The position numbers and the translations under genes were made by a program. The notes below the pieces were generated by a model. The model saw nothing but the letters and a program-made list of their open reading frames with translations. It was not told where the DNA came from and ran no database searches. From Acidimicrobiia bacterium (GTDB lineage: Bacteria > Actinomycetota > Acidimicrobiia > Spongiisociales > ZC4RG35), in the NCBI GenBank assembly GCA_029865445.1, contig JAOUGY010000177.1, forward strand, positions 1-7,587: a stretch of 7,587 nt of DNA. Reading direction: 5' to 3'. This document shows, piece after piece, positions 1 through 4,786 of the stretch (the first letter of the stretch is position 1; the number at the start of each line of letters is the position of its first letter).

Positions 1-120
1 CGACTCGACATCAACCGGCTCGACATCAACCGACTCGACATGCAGCGACTCGGCCTCCACAGGCTCGACATCAACCGACTCGACATCAACCGACTCGACA
101 TCAACCGACTCGACATCGAC
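1..120 (-). repeat. Tandem 15-bp repeat coding for VDVE(S/P) pentapeptides
   Basis: Eight consecutive 15-bp units fill 1-120, with plus-strand consensus CGACTCGACATCAAC. Units 1-15, 76-90 and 91-105 are identical. Units 16-30 and 106-120 differ at one or two bases, 31-45 and 61-75 at a few, and 46-60 is the most diverged. The period is a multiple of three and the array is in frame with the minus-strand acidic protein, where each unit reads V-D-V-E-S or V-D-V-E-P. The array is cut by the left edge, so the total copy number is unknown. Perfect identity of several units implies recent slippage or unequal exchange. Confidence 0.9.
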
Positions 121-1425
121 AGGTTCGGGTTCTGCGGGCTCCACCTCGGATCCAACGAGCTCGGGTTCGACCGGCTGCTCGCCCTCCAAATCCTCCACTT
201 CGCCGGCTTCGAGGTCCCCGGTGGAGTCCGCCGGCTCGGCGTCCGCGACCTCGATTTCCTCGACCGCCCCGGTCGCCGACAACGACTCTGCTGCGGCCGC
301 TGTGGATTCCTCGGCGTCTCCAAGTGGGGCGGAATCGACTTCTGGAGCCTCCTCGACCGATCCGGCCTCGGCAAGATCCGACAAGTGCGTTCCCACCGGC
401 TCTCGGGCCAGCTCTGCCTCGATGCCCGCAGCCTCGTCGAGAACCTCCATCGGAGCATCTTCGACCTCGGCCTCCGCCATCCCGGTGTCTTCGGACGGCT
501 CCTCGACCTCCTCGACGGTCGGGGGTACATCCGCCGGCTCGGCATCGAGGTCGGCCGACTCTTCGGCGGCCTCCTCGAACGTCTCATTCTCGCCCGGTTC
601 CACTGCTTCGACCTGCTCGACGAGTTCGTAATCGGGCTCGACCAGGTCGCTTTCCGCCGGCTCCTCGGTGAGGCCTTCCACCTCCACCGGCTCTGCGTGG
701 ACGATCTCGAGATGATCATCCGCCGCCGGCACGTCGACTTGCTCACCGGACGGCTCCCCGTCCACCAGGTCGAGCCCGGAGTCGACAACCTCGAGGTCGG
801 AGTCCTCTGTCATCAGTTCCATCTCGATGAGGTCATCGGACGGTTCGGGTGCGTCGACGAGATCCACGGGCTCGACTTCGGCAGTGTCGAGCCGAAGGAG
901 CGACTCGAGGGTCTCCCCCGTCCGATCGACCGAGGCGTCGAACTGCTCTGGATCGGAGAGTCCGGTGGCGGCGGGCATCGCCTCTTCTCCATCCATTGTG
1001 AACATCGGATACCTGTCATCAGGGAGTTCGACGGACTCCTCCGACGTGGGCAGCAGCGCCGCTGGGGGGGCGGCGACTTTCTCGTCCGCCGGAAGCGCGC
1101 CCCGGATCATCGCCTTCTCCGGCTTGCGCTTGCGGAACAGGCCTTTTCGCTTCTTCCTCAACCGGCCTGATATCTCGTCGATGGTGGTCACGGCGTTGTA
1201 GGCGAATCCCAGCGGATCGGAGGCTTTGAACACCATGTGTTCGCCGTCGAGCACCAGCGAGAATTCGTTCCCGGCCAAACGGGCGACCTCAACCAGGTCC
1301 ATGCGCCACCGGCCGAGGTTCTCGCCTTCGGCGTGGAGGTCTACATAGACGTCGTCGAGACTCAACTCGACGGCTATCCCGTCACCGGGGTCTCCGGCAA
1401 CCTTGAGGTTCCCCTTGTACACCAC
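1..1425 (-). CDS. Uncharacterised protein: N-terminal PH-like domain, basic patch, long acidic repeat tail (C-terminus off window)
   Basis: This frame stays open for 475 codons from a GTG at 1425 to the left edge with no stop. The start is supported by GGAGG at 1432-1436, six bases upstream; a second GTG at 1422 is the alternative. Residues 1-84 (begins VVYKGNLKVAGDPGDG) look like a small beta-rich domain with alternating hydrophobics, a conserved-looking LGRWRMDLVEV stretch and FSLVLDGEHMVFKASDP; a PH-like fold is my inference. Residues 88-104 are strongly basic (RLRKKRKGLFRKRKPEK). From about residue 125 the chain is low-complexity, rich in Glu, Asp, Val, Ala and Pro. No lysine follows residue 116 and there are only four arginines. 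The last 40 visible residues are a VDVE(S/P) pentapeptide repeat. No signal peptide or membrane segment is visible, so it is probably cytoplasmic. It follows gcvP by 100 nt on the same strand. I do not recognise a named family, and its function is unknown. Confidence 0.85.
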   Translation of the reverse strand, partial: MVYKGNLKVAGDPGDGIAVELSLDDVYVDLHAEGENLGRWRMDLVEVARLAGNEFSLVLDGEHMVFKASDPLGFAYNAVTTIDEISGRLRKKRKGLFRKRKPEKAMIRGALPADEKVAAPPAALLPTSEESVELPDDRYPMFTMDGEEAMPAATGLSDPEQFDASVDRTGETLESLLRLDTAEVEPVDLVDAPEPSDDLIEMELMTEDSDLEVVDSGLDLVDGEPSGEQVDVPAADDHLEIVHAEPVEVEGLTEEPAESDLVEPDYELVEQVEAVEPGENETFEEAAEESADLDAEPADVPPTVEEVEEPSEDTGMAEAEVEDAPMEVLDEAAGIEAELAREPVGTHLSDLAEAGSVEEAPEVDSAPLGDAEESTAAAAESLSATGAVEEIEVADAEPADSTGDLEAGEVEDLEGEQPVEPELVGSEVEPAEPEPVDVESVDVESVDVESVDVEPVEAESLHVESVDVEPVDVES

Positions 1426-1431
1426 GTGATC

Positions 1432-1479
1432 CCTCCGATCGAGCGGAGATGCTAGGGCCGTTCACCGCTCCGATCGCAA
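1432..1479 (-). promoter_or_regulatory. Inverted repeat, weak promoter candidate and SD before the acidic-protein gene
   Basis: The 100-nt gap between the gcvP stop (1526) and the GTG at 1425 holds two arms, 1437-1446 (GATCGAGCGG) and 1465-1475 (CCGCTC-C-GATC). They are complementary over 10 bp with one bulged base and an 18-nt loop. The Shine-Dalgarno GGAGG (minus strand, 1432-1436) abuts the base of this hairpin. On the minus strand, TAGCAT (1449-1454) fits the actinobacterial TANNNT -10 pattern. The best -35-like match, TTGCGA (1474-1479), is 19 bp away, so the promoter is weak. The repeat could be an operator, a translational hairpin or a poor terminator after gcvP. There is no T-run after it, so a strong intrinsic terminator is unlikely. 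Confidence 0.35.
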
Positions 1480-1525
1480 ACAACATCGGTCGACGATCCG
1501 GACTGCCCAACCAATTCGTGGTCGA

Positions 1526-4342
1526 TCAGTCCACATATGCCTCGATTGGTGGGCATGCACAGATGAGGTTGCGGTCTCCAGCCACACCATCGATTCGAGA
1601 TACCGGGGCGAAGTAGGAACGATGGCGCCCGTCCGGGTAGGCAGCGATCTCCCGCGGATACGGATGTTCCCAGGCATCTGCCACGAGATCCGCCACGGTG
1701 TGAGGTGCGTTGGACAAGGGATTGTCGTCGGCGGGCCACTCGCCCGCCTGCACTCTGTCGATTTCGCCCCGGATGGAGATCATGGCATCGATGAATCGAT
1801 CGAGTTCCTCCTTGGACTCGGATTCCGTTGGCTCCACCATCAGGGTGCCTGCGACCGGAAAGCTCAAGGTCGGAGCATGAAAGCCATGATCGGCGAGCCT
1901 CTTGGCCACGTCCTCGGCGGTCACATGAGAATCCTTGGTGATGTCGCGGAGGTCGACGATGCACTCGTGAGCCACCCTGCCGGTCTCCCCCCGATACAGG
2001 ATCGGATAGTGATCGGAGAGCCGGTCGGCGATGTAGTTGGCGGCGAGAATCGCCACCTGAGTCGCTGCCGTGAGCCCCTCGGCCCCCATCATCGCCACGT
2101 AGGTCCAGGATATGGGAAGGATCGACGCAGACCCCCAGGGTGCCGCCGAGATCGAAGGCCCGTCCCCCACCTCCGGCACCACCGCACTCCCCGGAAGGAA
2201 TGGAGCGAGGTGAGCTCGAACCGCCACCGGGCCCACGCCCGGGCCACCTCCCCCATGGGGGATCGTGAACGTCTTGTGCAGGTTCAAGTGGGAGACGTCA
2301 GCCCCGAACTCCCCAGGACGGGCGATTCCCACCAATGCGTTGAGGTTCGCGCCGTCCACGTACACCTGCCCTCCGTGCTCGTGCACGATCCTGCAGATCT
2401 CCGAGATGCCCTCCTCGAACACGCCGTGGGTCGACGGATAGGTCACCATCACCGCCGCCAGCGATTCTTCGTTCTCCTTCGCCTTGAGCTCGAGGTCGGC
2501 CAGGTCTACGTTGCCGGCCTCGTCGCACGCCACCACGACGACCTTCATGCCTGCCATCGCCGCCGAAGCGGCATTCGTCCCGTGCGCGGACGCGGGAATC
2601 AGACAGACCGTGCGGTGGGCGTCGCCCCTCGACCGGTGGTAGTCGCTGATGGCGAGCAACCCGGCGAACTCACCCTGCGACCCGGCGTTCGGTTGCAGAC
2701 TGACCGCGTCGTATCCGGTGATCTGACACAGCCATGCCTCGAGGTCACGGATGATCCGGAGGTGACCTCGTGCCTGGTCGAGCGGAACGAACGGATGGAT
2801 ATCGGCGAATTCAGGCCACGTGATGGGGATCATCTCGGTGGTGGCGTTCAGCTTCATCGTGCAGGAACCGAGCGGGATCATCGAGCGATCGAGCGCCAGG
2901 TCCTTGTCGCTGAGCCGTCGCAAGTATCGGAGCATCTCGTGTTCCGATCGATGGCGGGCGAACACCTCGTGCTCGAGGAATGAAGTCCGACGGAGACCGA
3001 ACTCCGGGAGCCCCGAATCGGCTCGGTCGACCGCCTCGACGCCGAACGCACTCAGCACCGCATCAACCGTGTCGTCGGTCGTTCGTTCATCGAAGCTGAA
3101 CCCGACGCTGCCATCGCCGATTCTGAGGTTGATCCCGCGTTCGCGGGCGGCGCTCCCGATCGCATCGGGATCGTCGACCTCGATGGTGAGCGTGTCGAAA
3201 AAGGTCTCGTTGACGACTGGCAGGCCTGCCCGACGTAGCGAGGCGGCCGCCCGAGCGGCGTGATCATGGACCCGGCGAGCGATGGCGGTGAGACCCTCGG
3301 GCCCGTGCCACACGGCATACATGCCCGCCATCACCGCCAAGAGGACCTGCGCAGTGCACACGTTCGACGTGGCGCGCTCCCGCCTGATGTGCTGCTCGCG
3401 AGTCTGCAGCGCAAGGCGATAGGCCGTCCGGCCCGCGGAATCGTGGGAAACCCCGACGAGGCGCCCGGGCAGTGCTCGCACGTAGCGTTCCCATGTAGCG
3501 ATGAAAGCAGCGTGCGGGCCGCCGAATCCGAATGGCACGCCGAAGCGCTGGCTGGAACCGACTGCGATGTCGGCGTTCCATTCACCCGGGCCTTCGAGAA
3601 GAGTCAGAGCAAGGAGGTCGGTGGCGACCACGGACAGCGCCCCCACCTCCGCCGCGGCTTCGATCGCCGGGCGGGGGTCGGTCACACTCCCGTCGGTCGC
3701 GGGATACTGGACGAGGACCCCAAACGCACCCTCGAGCGACACGGTGGCCGGATCGGCGATCTCGACGTCGAGCGCCAGCGCCCGGGCCCGGGTCGTCACC
3801 ACCGAGATTGTCTGCGGGTGGCATCCGGGATCGACCACGAACCTGGTGCCCTTGTTCTTCGACAAACGGTGACACATCGCCATCGCCTCCGCCGCCGCCG
3901 TTCCTTCATCGAGGAGGGAAGAGTTGGCGACCTCGAACCGGGTCAGGTCGGTGACCACGGTTTGGAAGTTGAGGAGGGCCTCGAGCCTGCCCTGGGAGAT
4001 CTCGGGCTGATAGGGCGTGTAGGCGGTGTACCAGGCCGGATTCTCGAGGATGTTGCGAAGGATCACGGGCGGTGTCGTCGTGCCGTAGTACCCCATCCCG
4101 ATGAGCGATGTCATCACGGTGTTCTCCGAGGCGATACCTTTCAGAACCTCGATCACCTCGGTCTCGGACAGCGGTTGCGGGAGATCGAGTGGTCGGGTGG
4201 ACCTGATGGCCGACGGCACCGCGTCGTCTATCAGTGCTTCTAGGCTGTCGGCACCCACTGTCGAGAGCATCTCTCGAATGTCCGCGGGTCGGGGTCCAAT
4301 GTGGCGATCCACGAATCGCTCATGAGTGCTGGGCCGGGTCAT
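1526..4342 (-). CDS. gcvP: Glycine dehydrogenase (aminomethyl-transferring), glycine cleavage system P-protein
   Basis: This PLP enzyme decarboxylates glycine and loads the aminomethyl group onto the lipoyl arm of the H-protein (GcvH). It is the first step of the cytoplasmic glycine cleavage system that feeds one-carbon units to tetrahydrofolate. The product is 938 residues, normal for the single-chain (fused alpha/beta) form. Family landmarks are the N-terminal FVDRHIGP (10-17), GMGYYGT (82-88), NPAWYTAYTPYQPEISQGRLE (101-121), the middle GSCTMKLN (492-499), SAHGTN (585-590), YPSTHG (635-640), and the PLP-lysine segment NLHKTFTIPHGGGGPG with Lys690. It ends CACPPIEAYVD. I chose the ATG at 4342 because GAGGAG (4348-4353) lies five bases upstream and the product begins like known P-proteins. 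The frame remains open upstream to 4573, but that extension would translate the riboswitch. Expression is very probably set by the glycine riboswitch in its leader. gcvT and gcvH are not in the window. Confidence 0.98.
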   Translation of the reverse strand: MTRPSTHERFVDRHIGPRPADIREMLSTVGADSLEALIDDAVPSAIRSTRPLDLPQPLSETEVIEVLKGIASENTVMTSLIGMGYYGTTTPPVILRNILENPAWYTAYTPYQPEISQGRLEALLNFQTVVTDLTRFEVANSSLLDEGTAAAEAMAMCHRLSKNKGTRFVVDPGCHPQTISVVTTRARALALDVEIADPATVSLEGAFGVLVQYPATDGSVTDPRPAIEAAAEVGALSVVATDLLALTLLEGPGEWNADIAVGSSQRFGVPFGFGGPHAAFIATWERYVRALPGRLVGVSHDSAGRTAYRLALQTREQHIRRERATSNVCTAQVLLAVMAGMYAVWHGPEGLTAIARRVHDHAARAAASLRRAGLPVVNETFFDTLTIEVDDPDAIGSAARERGINLRIGDGSVGFSFDERTTDDTVDAVLSAFGVEAVDRADSGLPEFGLRRTSFLEHEVFARHRSEHEMLRYLRRLSDKDLALDRSMIPLGSCTMKLNATTEMIPITWPEFADIHPFVPLDQARGHLRIIRDLEAWLCQITGYDAVSLQPNAGSQGEFAGLLAISDYHRSRGDAHRTVCLIPASAHGTNAASAAMAGMKVVVVACDEAGNVDLADLELKAKENEESLAAVMVTYPSTHGVFEEGISEICRIVHEHGGQVYVDGANLNALVGIARPGEFGADVSHLNLHKTFTIPHGGGGPGVGPVAVRAHLAPFLPGSAVVPEVGDGPSISAAPWGSASILPISWTYVAMMGAEGLTAATQVAILAANYIADRLSDHYPILYRGETGRVAHECIVDLRDITKDSHVTAEDVAKRLADHGFHAPTLSFPVAGTLMVEPTESESKEELDRFIDAMISIRGEIDRVQAGEWPADDNPLSNAPHTVADLVADAWEHPYPREIAAYPDGRHRSYFAPVSRIDGVAGDRNLICACPPIEAYVD

Positions 4343-4347
4343 CTCGT

Positions 4348-4353
4348 CTCCTC
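4348..4353 (-). promoter_or_regulatory. Shine-Dalgarno of gcvP
   Basis: The minus strand reads GAGGAG followed by ACGAG and the ATG at 4342-4340, a five-base spacing. It decides the gcvP start against the longer open frame. It lies 64 nt downstream of the riboswitch aptamer, so sequestration by leader pairing (for example with the aptamer CTCTC or CCTCCCC segments) is possible but not shown. Confidence 0.75.
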
Positions 4354-4394
4354 GATCGATCGTCTCGATCCCCGGCTGTTCGACAGCGGTTGCT

Positions 4395-4434
4395 GCGGTC
4401 CAGCGTGCCTGGCCTCGGCGGTCCTGTGTGCCTG
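4395..4434 (-). repeat. Direct repeat of the aptamer 3' block within the riboswitch leader
   Basis: The minus-strand block CAGGCACACAGGACCGC (4434-4418), part of the conserved aptamer 3' side, recurs 23 nt downstream as CAGGCACGCTGGACCGC (4411-4395). The copies match at 15 of 17 positions. The second copy has no matching GCCGAAGGGGCAA half, so it is not a complete aptamer. It may be a remnant of the second aptamer of a tandem riboswitch, the ghost aptamer known to accompany singlet glycine riboswitches, or part of the expression platform. Confidence 0.7.
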
Positions 4435-4488
4435 AGAGTTTCCGGGGAGGTTGCCCCTTCGGCGTCCCGCTCTTGGGACTCTCCCGCC
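4417..4488 (-). ncRNA. Glycine riboswitch (single complete aptamer) in the gcvP leader
   Basis: The minus strand carries the recognisable glycine-aptamer elements in order. These are GGCGGGAGAG (P1 5' strand, 4488-4479), a short TCCC/GGGA stem (4475-4478 with 4465-4468), GCCGAAGGGGCAA (4463-4451), a GGGG/CCCC stem (4454-4457 with 4444-4447), then GGAAACTCTCAGGCAC and AGGACCGCC down to 4417. GAGAG (4479-4483) pairs with CTCTC (4434-4438) to close P1. It is located 74 nt before gcvP, the usual type of target. Glycine riboswitches usually activate glycine-cleavage genes when glycine is abundant; that is family knowledge, not visible here. There is no second full aptamer, only a repeated 3' block. 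No intrinsic terminator lies between aptamer and start, which suggests translational control or another mechanism (inference). Confidence 0.93.
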
Positions 4489-4507
4489 TGGCGTGGTCGG
4501 CCCGCCG

Positions 4508-4513
4508 ATCATA
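4508..4513 (-). promoter_or_regulatory. Candidate -10 element for the riboswitch-gcvP transcript
   Basis: The minus strand reads TATGAT at 4513-4508, close to the TATAAT consensus. It lies about 20 nt upstream of the aptamer, so transcription would begin near 4501 just before the riboswitch. No good -35 hexamer is visible at 16-18 bp spacing, although TTGCAC lies 27 bp upstream. The leader would then be about 160 nt. Confidence 0.45.
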
Positions 4514-4553
4514 CCCCAAAGCGCTCACGTGACGCGAAGGGTGCAAACGGTTG

Positions 4554-4583
4554 TTGCATTCATGAACTCGCATGATCTATCGT
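4554..4583 (+). promoter_or_regulatory. Candidate promoter of the plus-strand structured RNA
   Basis: TTGCAT (4554-4559) and TATCGT (4578-4583) are separated by 18 bp. The hexamers match the consensus only partly (three and four of six bases). A start near 4588-4592 would begin the RNA immediately before its first hairpin. The placement, divergent from the gcvP promoter, is the main support. Confidence 0.35.
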
Positions 4584-4586
4584 GCA

Positions 4587-4778
4587 CGCCGCCGGTCGGT
4601 GTCCCCCACGCCGACCACTCACCCCACGCAGGGATATCGCCCTGGGAATCCCCGAAAGGGGTTTCTCGAGGCGAGCACTGGCGGCGTCGAACACCGCCAA
4701 CCCTGCGGTAGAGCGCTCTTCTTCGGAAGAGCTGACGGGGCTCCGGTCACCCCCTTGCCGGAGCCCCGTTCCTTTTTC
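4587..4778 (+). ncRNA. Candidate structured small RNA, convergent with the antiporter gene
   Basis: This stretch between two minus-strand genes has no credible ORF but is packed with pairing. Hairpin A is 4594-4601 with 4609-4616 (8 bp, loop UCCCCCA). The closing stem CGCAGGG/CCCTGCG (4627-4633 with 4701-4707) encloses CCCC-GAAA-GGGG (4650-4661), CTCG/CGAG (4665-4675) and TGGCGG/CCGCCA (4679-4699). Next comes GCTCTTC-TTCG-GAAGAGC (4715-4732), and last a 12-bp terminator hairpin followed by T-rich sequence. The GAAA tetraloop, the C(UUCG)G tetraloop and the T-run all have the right sense only on the plus strand. One C-A mismatch in the 4679-4699 stem would be a G-U pair on the minus strand, which argues mildly the other way. 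I do not recognise it as 6S, SRP, RNase P, tmRNA, tRNA or a known riboswitch. C-rich loops recall the actinobacterial 6C RNA only loosely. Length is about 190 nt; exact ends are inferred. Confidence 0.55.
4735..4777 (+). terminator. Strong intrinsic terminator (plus strand)
   Basis: ACGGGGCTCCGG (4735-4746) is perfectly complementary to CCGGAGCCCCGT (4758-4769), giving a 12-bp stem with an 11-base loop, followed by TCCTTTTT. The T-run lies on the plus-strand side, so it best ends a plus-strand transcript. The same hairpin lies 17 nt beyond the antiporter stop on the minus strand, preceded there by AAAAA but without a following T-run. It may therefore also stop or protect the antiporter mRNA, less strongly. 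Confidence 0.8.
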
Positions 4779-4786
4779 CACTTCTC

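Noticed and set aside
1..120. CRISPR array
   Set aside because: The units are contiguous 15-mers with no spacers and keep a reading frame, so this is a coding tandem repeat.
40..1170. Plus-strand open frame of 376 codons
   Set aside because: It is antisense to the acidic repeat protein. Its sequence (RLDIN repeats, many Leu, Arg and Gly) is what the complement of the VDVES repeats and GAG/GTC codons gives. It has no convincing SD or homologous motif.
1622..2983. Plus-strand ORF of 453 codons, and the similar 3260-4243 ORF
   Set aside because: Both are antisense to gcvP, which is confirmed by motifs over its full length. Their His- and Arg-rich translations look like shadows of GC-rich coding DNA.
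4395..4411. Complete second glycine aptamer
   Set aside because: Only the 3' block is repeated; there is no second GCCGAAGGGGCAA element or P1 5' strand in the leader.
4343..4573. N-terminal extension of GcvP by 77 codons
   Set aside because: The frame is open, but the extension would translate the glycine riboswitch. The ATG at 4342 has a good SD and matches the family N-terminus.
4700..4736. tRNA-like stretch (GCGGTAGAGCGCTC followed by a hairpin)
   Set aside because: GGTAGAGC resembles a D-arm, but there is no acceptor stem, no T-arm TTCGA context and no seven-base anticodon loop; the hairpin is a UUCG tetraloop stem.
4587..4778. Known riboswitch or housekeeping RNA (6S, SRP, tmRNA, ydaO, SAM, cobalamin)
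   Set aside because: The hallmark conserved boxes of these families were looked for on both strands and not seen. A covariance search could still overturn this.
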